Assembly: GCA_022578965.1 (NCBI GenBank)
Contig: MU400890.1
Coordinates: 1 to 26,985 of the forward strand
From: Xylaria sp. FL1777
Lineage: Eukaryota; Ascomycota; Sordariomycetes; Xylariales; Xylariaceae
Direction of reading: 5' to 3'
DNA: 26,985 nucleotides
Shown: positions 1-9,554 of the stretch, one piece after another
Position numbering within the stretch: the first letter of the stretch is position 1
How the letters are laid out: every line of letters begins with the position of its first letter
Notes under the pieces: model-generated
Told to the model about the DNA's origin: nothing
Database searches by the model: none
Seen by the model: the letters and a program-made list of their open reading frames with translations, nothing else
Translations under genes and position numbers: made by a program

Positions 1-1824
1 AACTATTTTTTATAAAAACTATAAAGCTAATTAAAATTTATTTAAATTATTAAAACTTAATAAAATTTATAACTATATAAAAAATTATTAAACAACATAA
101 AAATTAAATAGTTTTTTTTTTTTAAATTTAACTTTAAAATATGCTACATTAAAAGAAAAAAAAACATTTAAGCAAATATACTTAGTTAACAAAGTTAAAA
201 AGAATTTAAAGTTTTAAAAAAAAACATTTAAGTATTATATTTTGAAAAAAATAAAAGCTTAAAAATTAAAGTTATATTTAAAAACTTTATAAATATATAG
301 CTATAATAAGCTTATAATTTAAAAAAGTTAACAAAACTACAAAAATATAAAAAATTAAAAAATAATAAGCTAATATATAAACATAAGGTTTATTTATTAA
401 AATTCTTATAAAATAAGTTTATTAAAAAGTTTTATAAATACTTATTATATAAATATTAAAAAGCAACAAAAATAATTAAATAACTATAGAAAAAATACGA
501 TTTTTTAGAACTATAGAATATAGTTAAAGCTATTATAAAAAAATGCAATATTTGCAATAAAGCTAAAATAGCTTAATATAAGCTTTATAAACTAGTATAA
601 TTTATATAAATACTTAAATAAGCATAGTATACTATTGCTTAAGATTTTATTATAATACTATTTTTATTAATTAATTTAGTTATAAAAATATAATATAATA
701 AAATATAAGTTATTATTAATAAACTTATTAAGTATATTTATTTTTTATTATTTAAAAGAAATGTAATAGCTAAATAATTTATATATGCTTTTATATGCTA
801 ATATTTAAATAAGCATAAATTACTAAAAAAGATTGTTTTAAACTAAAATAAATTATTTATTTTTAAATTTAAAACTAGTTTTTTTAAACTTATTAGTATT
901 AAACTAAAATTTTTAACTGCTTATTATTTATAAATAAATAAACAAACAAAAAAATTAAACTAAATATTAAAATAATATTTATGGAGTTATATTAACTACT
1001 AATAAAACAATTAAGTAAAACTATTATTAATAGCATAAATTTTATATAATATATTAACAAATAAAAATATAAATATATTTTTATATAAAGCTATTTATAA
1101 ATAGCAAGTAATTATTAAAAAACAAAAAAAAATATTAATAAAAGTATTTGCTATTTTAACTATAGCACTTTAAGCAAAAACTATTGCAACAAAAATTAAA
1201 ACGCTATAAGCTAAACTATAACTACGTTTTTAATTTTTATAACAATAAATATTAATATATTATAATAAAAAACAAACTAAAAAACTAGCTTTTAAAAAAG
1301 AAAACAAAGTTTACTTGCTATAATAAAAATAAAATGCAAATATTAATATTTTTTAAATTAAAACAAAACAACTAAGCAATAAATTAAAATTTAAAAAACT
1401 TAGCTTTTTTAAAATTAAGAAAGTTATTTTATTTACTAACTATAAACTGTTATTATTAAAAAATATATAAATTTATTTTATTTTTTATATTTTTTTACTA
1501 AAACTAGCATTTATTAAAACATTTATTAAAATATAACTAAAAATAAAAATAGATTAAAACATTTATAAAATTAAAAATATACTAGATTTTTGTTAAAATA
1601 ATAATAACGTTAAGTATTTTATTAAATAAAAAAAATATTTATATGTTAATAATATTTAAGAACTTAAAAAACACTTAAAAACTGCTAAAATAATTATAAA
1701 CTAGTTTTATTATTAATATTTTAATTAGCTAAAACTAAAAAAAAAGCATTAATTTTAAATAAAGCGTTTAGCACGTTTTAATTATACTTTAAAAAAATAA
1801 ATAGCAATAACTATGCTGCTTTAA
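1..1824 (+). pseudogene. pol: pol remnant: RNase H end, integrase, chromodomain
   Basis: Read in the frame starting at base 1 with stops ignored, one register holds for about 1.8 kb. Residues 36-68 resemble the RNase H C-terminus, ending ANILS (ADALSR-like). The H-H-C-C zinc region follows at about 361-570: YKHKVYLLKFL, KKYDFLEL, then CNIC at 544-555, with the expected His codons now Tyr. The catalytic core has a DFI motif (about 649), INKLIKYIYFL (VDRLTKYAHF-like, about 718), LTAYYL (STAYHPQ-like, about 916) and YLWSYINY near 980. A chromodomain lies at about 1558-1720: NIYKIKNILDF, VKYFIK, NNI-stop-EL. Stops fall where Gln, Arg or Trp are expected. The core matches chromovirus pol; the last acidic residue was not located with confidence. 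The exact end is uncertain (TAA at 1798 or 1822). RT lies upstream of the window. Confidence 0.88.
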
Positions 1825-2134
1825 CGCGCTATTTTTGTTTTTTAGCTATATAACGTTTTTTTGCTTTAACTTACTTAAGCTTTTTTAAACTACTTAAACT
1901 ATAAGTTATAGTAGCAGCTATTTCTTTTTGCTATAATTTTTTTTATTGCTTAAAATAGCAGATTTTTATACTTATTTGTTTATGCTTTTTTATTAGTAAA
2001 TCTAATTTATTTTTTAGCTTTTTATGCTAAAAAGTAAGCCGTTATATTTGCTTTAAAAATAAACCTTTAGCGTTGCAATTTGCTTGTTTAGCTACAATAT
2101 ATTTAATATATTAATTAAAGTTAAATTTTAACAT
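1811..2134 (-). pseudogene. antisense ORF with Cys-cluster and coiled coil (copy in A1)
   Basis: On the minus strand, an ATG at 2134-2132 opens a frame of 107 codons ending at TAG 1813-1811, with only a few internal stops. That is far fewer than other frames here. Further in-frame sequence upstream, to about 2173, encodes CFCCNYYSTKY, so the true start may be higher. The N-terminal half is Cys/basic (IKYIVAKQANCNAKG). The C-terminal half looks like a coiled coil rich in Lys, Leu and Gln (KKLKNKLDLLIKKHK; YSLSSLKKLKQVKAKKRYIA). The ORF converges on pol, overlapping its last codons. Copy A2 carries the same frame with TGT codons where this copy has TAT, so the cysteines look ancestral. It resembles, from memory only, fungal hypothetical proteins with a Cys cluster plus coiled coil. 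Function is unknown. Confidence 0.6.
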
Positions 2135-2498
2135 TAAATATTTTGTACTATAATAATTGCAGCAAAAGCATAAAGCTATTTTAATTAATTTTAGTTTAAT
2201 AAAAAAAAGCAAAGCAAAGTTTTATTAAGTTTTTTGTTTAAAACGCAACAAGCAAGGTTTTTTAAAAACCTTATTAAATATAATAAGCATAAAAAACAAA
2301 AAACAGAAAATAAAGAAAAAAAACTTACAAAAAAGAAAATACAGAATTATTAAAACAATAATTATAAAAAAAAAAAATAATATTACAAAATGGGCTAACT
2401 AAGCTAGTTAAAAAGCCAAATATAAAAAAAACATATGCAAAAGAAGTTTTATTTGTTAAAAAAATATATATTTAAACTACTATAAAGGTTTAATGCAT

Positions 2499-2574
2499 AA
2501 ACTTAATAAACTTAAGCGTTAAATTTATTAAGCTTTAAACTTAATAAACTTAAGCATTAAGTTTATTAAGCTTT
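2499..2574. repeat. tandem self-complementary 38-bp unit inside the LTR
   Basis: Two adjacent units of about 38 bp, each built from AACTTAATAAACTTAAGC and its near reverse complement GCTTTAAGTTTATTAAG-type sequence. Every unit can therefore fold on itself. A partial third unit follows to about 2612. The same block is found in the other LTRs at about 13911-13987, 24960-25034 and, inverted, 16840-16915. It is a family-level LTR feature and may be a transcriptional or structural element; its role is unknown. Confidence 0.8.
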
Positions 2575-2862
2575 AAACTTAAAACAATATAACGTTAAGT
2601 TTATTAAAAAAAGCAACATTTATAAATTATTACTACTGTTTTTTTTGTTTATATAATTATGCACTTTTTATATTTAGTTATTTATTTAGTTTTTAGCTCT
2701 TTAGCTATTAATTTTTTATAACTACTAAGCATTAATATATTTATTACTTTTAATCCATTAAAACTTTTATTAATGCATAGTAGTAAAAGTACCTTAAAAA
2801 CCTCCTTAATGAACTACTATTAAAGATCTTATTATTACTTATAAATTAAGACTTTAAAAGCA

Positions 2863-2890
2863 AACCTGTTATATTAATATATAACAGGTT
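2863..2890. terminator. 12-bp-arm hairpin near the LTR 3' end
   Basis: Arms AACCTGTTATAT and ATATAACAGGTT are perfectly complementary around a TAAT loop, seven bases before the LTR end. The copy at 25323-25350 (AACTTG..CAAGTT) is also perfectly paired, with both arms changed in step. The inverted copy near 16525 and the 14278 copy have lost pairs. Its position at the U5 end suggests an RNA structure or terminator-like role, but that is inference. Confidence 0.55.
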
Positions 2891-2897
2891 TGTTATA

Positions 2898-4374
2898 ACT
2901 AAAGCATGAAAAAAAGCTACTAAAAAACAATTAAAGTAATTTATATTTTATAATAAACATAAATAATAATATATTAAAAAGTTTAACGTTTAGCTATATA
3001 TAGTTTGCATTATTAAATTACTAATTAATTATAACTAATAAACTTAAAAATAAAAATAGTTTAATAATTAACTTTAAACTAAAATAATTTAAGCTAGTTA
3101 AGCTTACTAAATAAACTAAAGCTAAACTAAAGTTTAAAAATAAACTATAAGCTATTTAGCTAAATATATATAAGTTTATAAATGCAAAATGCTTTAAAAA
3201 ATATGCTTTATAGTTTTTATAGCAGCTAAATAATAAAAATATTAAAAAGCAAAAAAATATATAATAAAAAATATACTACAACTTATATTATTATAACTTT
3301 AGTTAACTATTAAAATTACTGCTAAAAATATGCTAGCAGTTTATGCTTTAAAAAAAAACTATTTTTTAGTTTTTATAGTAAAAGCTTTAAAAATTTTGCG
3401 TAAAATACTTTATAAATTTATATTAATACTTAAACTTTGCTATTAATAATATAGCAAAATATTTTATGCTAAAAAAAGTTCAATAATATATTACTGATAT
3501 ATTTAATAAAATAATTAATATAAATATTATGTTTTTTTTAGTTTATAATGCTATAAAAATATTTAAATAAAATAAATAAAAAAAATATAGCTATGTTTTA
3601 TATACTAAGCTTTTTATAATATATTAATATATTTTTAATAAATATATTAAGCATTTTATAAATAAAGCACAAATTAAAAATGCTACTAAAAATATATTTT
3701 GTTTAACTTTAAAATTAACACTAAAAATACAAATAAAGCAGCAGTTAAATATTTATTAAACGTTTAATATATAGTTAAGCTAATTAGCTTTACGCTTAAT
3801 AGTAGTTATAACTTTTATTTTATTATTTTTAATAGAACTAATTATAGTTATATTATTTTTAAGTGCTTTTTTTATATATATAAATATATTGCTAGCTATA
3901 AATTTATTAATATAATTTAAACTATTAAAACATAATAAAAAATTGCTAGCAAATAGTAGTTTTAAAAAGCTAAAAAAAAAACAAAAAAAATAAAACGTAT
4001 ATAATACTTTATGCTAATTTATATTTAGCTATAGTTCTTTAGTTTTTTTTTCTTTTTTTTTGCTTTTTTATAATTAAAAATATATAGCTACTATTTTTTA
4101 TTACTTTTAATAAATAGCTTATTTTTATTAGCTAAACTTAGTATGTTTTATTATATTAAAACTTTAGTTAGTTAAATAACCTTAATATTAAACTTATTAA
4201 TTTTAATATTAGCAAATTATTACTTTTTTTTATTAATAAATTTAGCGCATTAAAAAAATTATATAACGTAGTATAATTATTAGTACGTTTTTTAATATTG
4301 CTATTAATATATATTTTATAAGCATATTTAATAACATTTTAGTTAATAAAAAAAAAAATATGCTGCTTATTTTA
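2898..4374 (-). mobile_element. repeat B, inverted fragment B1'
   Basis: Reverse complement of about 9221-10699, with C/T and G/A differences and few indels. The left end is cut by the A1 LTR at 2897/2898, where the B sequence continues without interruption in the other copies. The right end of the homology is near TGCTGCTTATTTTAT (about 4361-4375), where it passes into unrelated sequence. The strand shown is relative to copy B1. The purine-rich strand here (plus) has some low-stop stretches, for example around 3310-3440 (AVYALKKNYFLVF..KALKILRKILYKF), but I cannot assign a family. Confidence 0.85.
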
Positions 4375-4411
4375 TATTGTATTACTTAAGCTAATAGCTT
4401 ACTAGCTATGC

Positions 4412-4446
4412 CGGTTTTTATCTCTTATATATATAAGTAAAAACCG
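4412..4446. repeat. nested palindrome at a GC-richer island
   Basis: CGGTTTTTA (4412-4420) pairs perfectly with TAAAAACCG (4438-4446). The bases between include a 14-bp perfect palindrome CTTATATATATAAG (4424-4437). The structure sits about 40 bp from the end of repeat B1' and in one of the few places still carrying CCGG. It could be an element terminus or a transcription terminator; no function is shown. Confidence 0.5.
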
Positions 4447-4467
4447 TGCTTATAAGTCGAAAGCAAG

Positions 4468-4790
4468 CTATAAGCAGCTCATTTTTTTTCTAGTAGCTAA
4501 GTAAAAACATTTTATATTTACTTTTAAGTTACACTAGTTTTGCTACGATTTTATTAAGTGTTTTGTTTTTTATTTTTTTGCTTTTAGGTTATTTGCTTAC
4601 TTATATTATGCTATTAACTAGGTATATATACTTTTACATAGTTATTTTATAGTTTTTTTTTTCTGTATTTTTTTTGCTTTATAGTTTGCTTGCTTTAGTA
4701 TTACTGCTTGCTTTGTATTACTTATAGCAGTTTTTTTAGTTTTAGCACTTATTTAGCTAAGTATACTGCTTTTTTTTTTTAGTTTTTTTT
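4468..4790 (-). pseudogene. degenerate Lys-rich ORF end, unidentified
   Basis: Reading the minus strand toward TAG at 4470-4468, the frame has relatively few stops and a clear bias to Lys, Gln, Ala and Ser. It includes ISAKTKKTAISNTK, AVILKQANYKAKKIQKKK and, at the end, CFYLATRKKMSCL. Most stops can be read as mutated Gln or Arg codons, as in the chromovirus frames nearby. The pattern suggests the C-terminal, basic coiled-coil part of some transposon protein, but I do not recognise the family. The upstream limit is arbitrary. Confidence 0.3.
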
Positions 4791-5440
4791 TAAACTTTTT
4801 TTTATTGTATTACTAGTGTATTATAGTTTACTTGCTTTAATATTGCTGCTAGCTTTTTGCTATACTAGTTTTTTTATAATTAAGTTATAACTAAGTTATA
4901 AGCAAAGTTAATTGCTTGTTATTTTTTAGTTTGTTTTTTGTATATTTATTTTTTAAACTGCTTTTATGCTTTCTATAGTAAGCTTACTAAATAAGCATAG
5001 CTTATAAATAGCTTATACATTAAGTAATATAAAGTAGTAATAAATAATAAATTATTTTATTTAGCTATTTATGCTAATTTTTTCTTTTTTTAACTATTAA
5101 TTTTATTACTTTTATTATTATTATTATTATATGCTTAGCTTATGTTTGCTTTAATATATTAAAGTGCTTAATTTATAATATAATTAGTTATTAATGCATT
5201 ATAATTATATAAAAATTTACTTTGCTATAATTGCTATACTTTTTGTAGTACGTATTTATAACTAGCTTAGCTTAAGTATATATACTAATTAATATTAAGT
5301 TTATATATTTAAAGTTATAAGTTATTTTGCTATAGTTTTTACTAGTTATTTAATTTATAGTACTAAATAAAATAGTTAATAACTTACTATTATATAATTT
5401 AAGCTTTTATAACTGCTTATTATTATGCTTTTTTGCTATA

Positions 5441-6060
5441 ATGCTAATTTTTAAAATAAAAGTAAATGCTTTAGTACTTTATGCTAAAGTATTACTAATA
5501 GCTTTAAAATTTATATTTATTAAGCACGCTAAAATGCTTAAGCTATATTACTACTATATTGCTTATATTATAATAATATATTATATACGTTTTATTGCTA
5601 TTTTTTTTATACTAACTATATAAAAACATTAATAACTTTTATGCTTGCAATATTATTAGCAAGTTTATTAAGTGCTTATAATGTAAAAAAAGCAAAATAA
5701 GCATTAAAAGTAACAATTATAGTTTTATAAATACTTTTAACTATATTAATATTTATACGTTTTTAAGCTTTATTTTATGCTTATTTTAACTATTAAAGTT
5801 CTTTTAATTTTAAGTACTACTAATAATTTTTTAGCTTAAAAAAGTTAATAAAAAACTTCAATTATTTATTAAAGCTTATATAGCTACATACTATTTTTGT
5901 ACTAATAGAAATATTTAAGCTATGCTTATAGCTAATATATAACTTTAAGTTATAATTAAAAAAGCAAAAAAAGCTGCAGCAATTAAAAAAGCTAGAAGTT
6001 TTATATAAATAAGCTAATTAAGAAATATTTATATAACTTTTAAAGGTTAGCATTATTATA
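5441..6060 (+). pseudogene. coding-like tract, unidentified
   Basis: A stop-free run at 5441-5623 (60 codons from ATG) is hydrophobic and by itself is probably chance. Further down, around 5890-6030, another plus-strand frame reads YYFCTNRNI..AMLIANI, then VIIKKAKKAAAIKKARSFI, with stops only at likely Gln or Arg sites. That stretch looks like a short coiled coil. The two are not in a proven common frame. I cannot name the protein; the entry marks the most coding-like part of this unique stretch. Confidence 0.22.
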
Positions 6061-6173
6061 TATTTAGTAGCTAAAGGTTTTAGTAAAATTTCAGTATTTA
6101 GTGCTTTATTACGGTTAATTATTACACCACTTTTATATTATTTAACTATTTCCTAAAAGGGATATAAAATAAC

Positions 6174-6255
6174 TAAGGTGAAAGCTTGGCATTTAAAGTG
6201 AACTATATGATTATAGTAGTAGGTTAAGTGAGTAATTAAGCCACTACTCACCTTA
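6174..6255 (+). other. structured less-mutated island
   Basis: TAAGGTGA (6174-6181) pairs perfectly with TCACCTTA (6248-6255). Inside lie a small stem (GCTT 6184-6187 with AAGT 6196-6199), a second stem (ACTAT 6202-6206 with ATAGT 6213-6217) and competing pairings with ACTAC at 6243. G:C pairs in TC/GA and CC/GG contexts survive here, unlike in flanking DNA. The shape recalls a tRNA, but there is no T-arm, so it is not called one. Confidence 0.4.
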
Positions 6256-6549
6256 CTATAACTTGCTTAATAAAGTTGCTTAATTGCTTTGCTTTTTTAT
6301 AATATATACTTTTTAACTTTTATAGTTTTATGTTCGTAATTTTATATTGCTATTTTTAGTACTTTATTATATTATGCTTTATTTTAAAATTTATAAATGT
6401 AAACTTATAATAAGCAGCTTTTTTAAAACTATAAATAACAAACAGTTTTATAATAAATGCTTTAGCTTTTGCTTTATAGTTATAATAAACTTTTTTTAGC
6501 TTAAGGAAAAACTAGTATTAATGCTTAGCTGCTTTTGCTTTATATTTAA

Positions 6550-6574
6550 TTATTTTAGGTGCTTTAAACCAAAA
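6550..6574. repeat. left terminal inverted repeat of B1 (proposed)
   Basis: TTATTTTAGGTGCTTTAAAC followed by CAAAA matches the reverse complement of the B2 end (19679-19703) at 24 of 25 positions and that of the B1 right end at 23. It includes GGTGC, unlikely by chance in DNA this AT-rich. Beyond 25 bp the two ends diverge, so this is a terminal repeat and not a longer inverted copy of the right end. Confidence 0.55.
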
Positions 6575-6738
6575 TGGTTTTTGCGTTTATACTTCTTTAG
6601 CTATACTACCTCTTTATTAATTATAACTCTTTTTATCTTTTTTAACATAAACTTAAAATTTTAGTCTAAGGTAATTATATTGATTTTCCTGCTTATATCT
6701 TTATTTAAAAAACAATAAACCGTGATTTATTTACGCAA

Positions 6739-6762
6739 TAACTTTAAATCTGTTTAAAGTTA
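6739..6762. repeat. 10-bp-arm hairpin
   Basis: TAACTTTAAA (6739-6748) and TTTAAAGTTA (6753-6762) pair perfectly around TCTG, and one more A-T pair extends the stem outward. It lies about 190 bp inside the proposed left end of B1, in a stretch that retains more G:C than average. It may be a subterminal structure; nothing further can be said. Confidence 0.4.
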
Positions 6763-9534
6763 TACTTAATTAATTAATTATTGTATTTTGCATACAGTTA
6801 TATTTTTTTTGTATTTTTTTAACGCTTGGTTTTTGTTGCATTATATACTATAGATTTTCTAACTAAAATATTGTTTTTTTTACTATTGTTTTTTCTGCGA
6901 TTATTTTGCTTGCTTATATAGTTTATTATACTAGCGTTTATATTACTTTTTATATTTAAATTAACTAACTTTTTTAATACTAATTTTATTACTTTTAACT
7001 TTAAAAATAATTCTAATTATAAAAGCAACAATTTAAACAAGAAATTTAATTTTATACGCTAATAATAAGTTGTAATAAACATATAAAAGTACTAGTATTA
7101 TAATTATAATTAAGGCTACAATTTTTGTTAGTTTTTAAAGAGATAGCTTTTATTGCAAATTATAACTAATAATTAGTTAAAGCTATAAATATGCAAAATA
7201 GTTAACGTATTAAAAAACCTTAAAGTTTAATAGCGTTTTTAAAAAGCTAATATTTAAATAAAATTTAAAAAAAATAATGCAAGTTATAATATTGCTAACA
7301 TTTCTACATTTTAAAACAAGCTTTTTACTTTATTTAAACAACTAGCTTTTATTAAATTTAATTTTAAAACATTTAAAGCTTTTAATAAAAAGCTTTGCTA
7401 AATTAAAAATGTTTATAATATATAATAAATTAAAAGGTTACTTTATTTTTTTTAGTTTTAAATTTAAAACGCATTTTTATGTTTTGCTGCTTTTTTTTTA
7501 AGTATTTTTACAAATTAGCAAATTAGGCATAAATTTTATAACATAACTAAAGCTAACATGCTATTTTTTTATATTACTAAAGCATATATAATAATAGCTT
7601 TATTATTAAATATATATGTACTTTTAATAAGCAATTTTTTATAGCAATTTATTAGCATTTATTTTTATAGTAGTAAAACATAAACTTAAATAATTAATAC
7701 TTTTGCTTAATTTAAAATATATATTAGCTATAAGTTTGTTTTAAAACAGCTAAATAAAATAGCTAAACAAAGTTATATATATAGCAGCTAGTTAATTAAT
7801 GTTTTAATATTTAAATTAATAAATAGATAGCTTAACTTAAAGCGTATTGCTTATAACTTAAGTATTATGTTTATATATAATAATTTTAATTTTAAAAATA
7901 GTGTTTAAAATCTTAGCATAAATTATAAAAATATTATGCAAAATTTAACTAACTGTTTTATAATTGCTAGTTTAAATATGCTTAGCTTATTTATGCAGTT
8001 ATAATAATATATTACTACTTTTTTTAAAAAAAAATAGCTTTTTTTTTACTTAATACTAACTTTAGCTTATATAAATAAAGCAACTAATTATTTATTAGTT
8101 TATGTTGTTTGTTTTTTATTTAAATTATTATATTTAAAAAGGTTTGCTTTATTTTTAAACATTGCATAACTATAAAATAACATTAGCTATATTTTATAAA
8201 CTTTTGTTATTTATAAAAACAAAAAAAAAAATATTTAGAGTATATTAAGTTTATAATATTTTATTTTATATTATTTTAAATTATTAAAACTATAATAAAT
8301 AACTTGTAATAATATATAAAAATTAAAAAACTACATTTTTTATTTAAGCTATAATAGCTGCTTAAATAAAAGCAAGCAATATATATAATTATAAACAATA
8401 AATGTTTTTTGTATTAGCTTTTTTTTATATTGTGCTAAATTTTATTTAACTAATTTTTCGGACTTTTTAAGATCTTTTTATAAAATATAACGTGCAATTC
8501 TTTAGCTATAAACAATATATTAAAAAAAATAAAGTTTAATACTATTAAGCTTTGCTATTACTACATAATAAGTTTTATGTTTATATTTTAGCGTTTTTAA
8601 TTTATAACTTAGTTAAATTTAGTATATTATTTTTTAATAAAGTTTAATTAAATTATATTTAAATAGCATTAAAAAGCATAGATTTTATATTACTTAAGCA
8701 AAAAATTGCAGCTTTATAGTTTTAATAGTTAAAATATGCAAGTTAAACAAAAAAATATATTTAAAACAAAAGCAAATTAATTAATATTAAGTTCTAAAGC
8801 TATTATTAATATATAAGTATTAAAAAATATTTACTTATAATAACTATAGCAATTTAGCTTAATAACTATAAAATACTACGTTAAATTATTTTTTATTTTT
8901 TTATTTTTTTTTATAAAAAAAAGTTTAGTAACTATAAATTAAAAATATTATATTTTGCTTAGTTACTTTATTTTAATATTATAAAACTAAAACTTATAAC
9001 AAAAATACTATAATTAAGCTTTATTTAGTGTACTATAGCTAAAAGTAAATAAAAAGCTATTAATTTAGCTTTAAAGCATATTAATAATGCTTTTATAATT
9101 AATATAAAAAATAACAAAAATTTTACGCAGAATGTTTTTGTTATATTTAATTAATTAGCTATTATAAGCTTTTATATTGCTTTAATTTATAGTAGTATAA
9201 AACAGTTCTTTTAAACATATTAAAATAAGCAGTATATTTTTTTTTTTATTAACTAAAATGTTATTAAATATGCTTGCAAAATATATATTAATAGCAATAC
9301 TAAAAAACGTACTAATAGTTATATTATATTATATAATCTTTTTAATGCGCTAAATTTATTAATAAAAAAAAAACAACAACTTATTAATACTAAAATTAAT
9401 AAGTTTAATATTAAGGTTGTTTAATTAACTAAAGTTTTAATATAGTAAAACATATTAAGTTTAGCTAATAAAAATAAGCTATTTATTAAAAGTAACAAAA
9501 AATAGCAGCTATATATTTTTAATTATAAAAAAGC

Positions 9535-9554
9535 AAAAAAAAAAAAAAAAAAAA
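9535..9554 (+). repeat. poly(A) run of 20
   Basis: Uninterrupted run of 20 A inside B1, followed by CTAAAG. The matching place in B1' (about 4045-4060) has interrupted T runs instead, so the length changed by slippage after the copies separated. It is not at an element end and is not read as a retroposon tail. Confidence 0.7.

Larger units (their letters stand above)
1..2897 (+). mobile_element. Ty3/Gypsy chromovirus copy A1, 3' part
   Basis: Degenerate LTR retrotransposon entering from the left window edge. In order it shows the RNase H end, integrase, chromodomain, an antisense ORF, a purine-rich tract (about 2366-2380) and a 3' LTR (2381-2897). From about 1134 to 2897 it is collinear with 12547-14310, with transition differences only. 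The base after the LTR (2898) resumes repeat B, so A1 was inserted into an inverted B copy. The matching B1 sequence (around 10692-10699) is uninterrupted. The 5' part and 5' LTR lie outside the window, so the target duplication cannot be tested. The element is dead, with stops throughout. Confidence 0.9.
2381..2897 (+). repeat. LTR of A1 (3' LTR, 517 bp)
   Basis: Begins TATTAC (TGTTAC in the better preserved copies at 24842 and 17033) and ends TTATA (ATTACA in the 14310 copy), consistent with ancestral TG..CA termini. It aligns end to end with 13794-14310, 24842-25357 and the reverse complement of 16518-17033. It is preceded by an A-rich polypurine-like tract and followed directly by repeat B, which makes it a 3' LTR. 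It contains the tandem palindromic unit and the terminal hairpin listed separately. Confidence 0.93.
4375..6549. other. unique mutated stretch between B copies
   Basis: No second copy of this 2.2-kb stretch was found in the window. It is AT-rich and full of stops, but holds less-mutated islands (about 4405-4560 and 6090-6260) where TC, CC, GA and GG dinucleotides persist. Two coding-like tracts and two hairpins are listed separately. A short near-duplication occurs at about 4689-4709 and 4831-4850 (CTTGCTTTARTATTRCTGCT). It may be another transposon inserted at the B1' break, but I found no terminal repeats. Confidence 0.5.

Noticed and set aside
2499..2612. CRISPR array or telomere-like repeat
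   Set aside because: Units are adjacent without spacers, are self-complementary, and lie at the same place in four LTRs.
5441..5623. 60-codon stop-free ORF on the plus strand as a gene
   Set aside because: Hydrophobic, Ile/Tyr/Leu-dominated composition expected of random AT-rich sequence; no recognisable motif or conserved copy. Kept only as part of a weak coding-like tract.
6174..6255. tRNA gene
   Set aside because: An acceptor-like stem and a D-arm-like stem can be drawn, but there is no T-arm with a TTCRA-type loop and the anticodon loop would have six or eight bases.
9535..9554. Poly(A) tail of a LINE or retroposon
   Set aside because: Lies inside repeat B and is length-variable between copies; the true B terminus is elsewhere.
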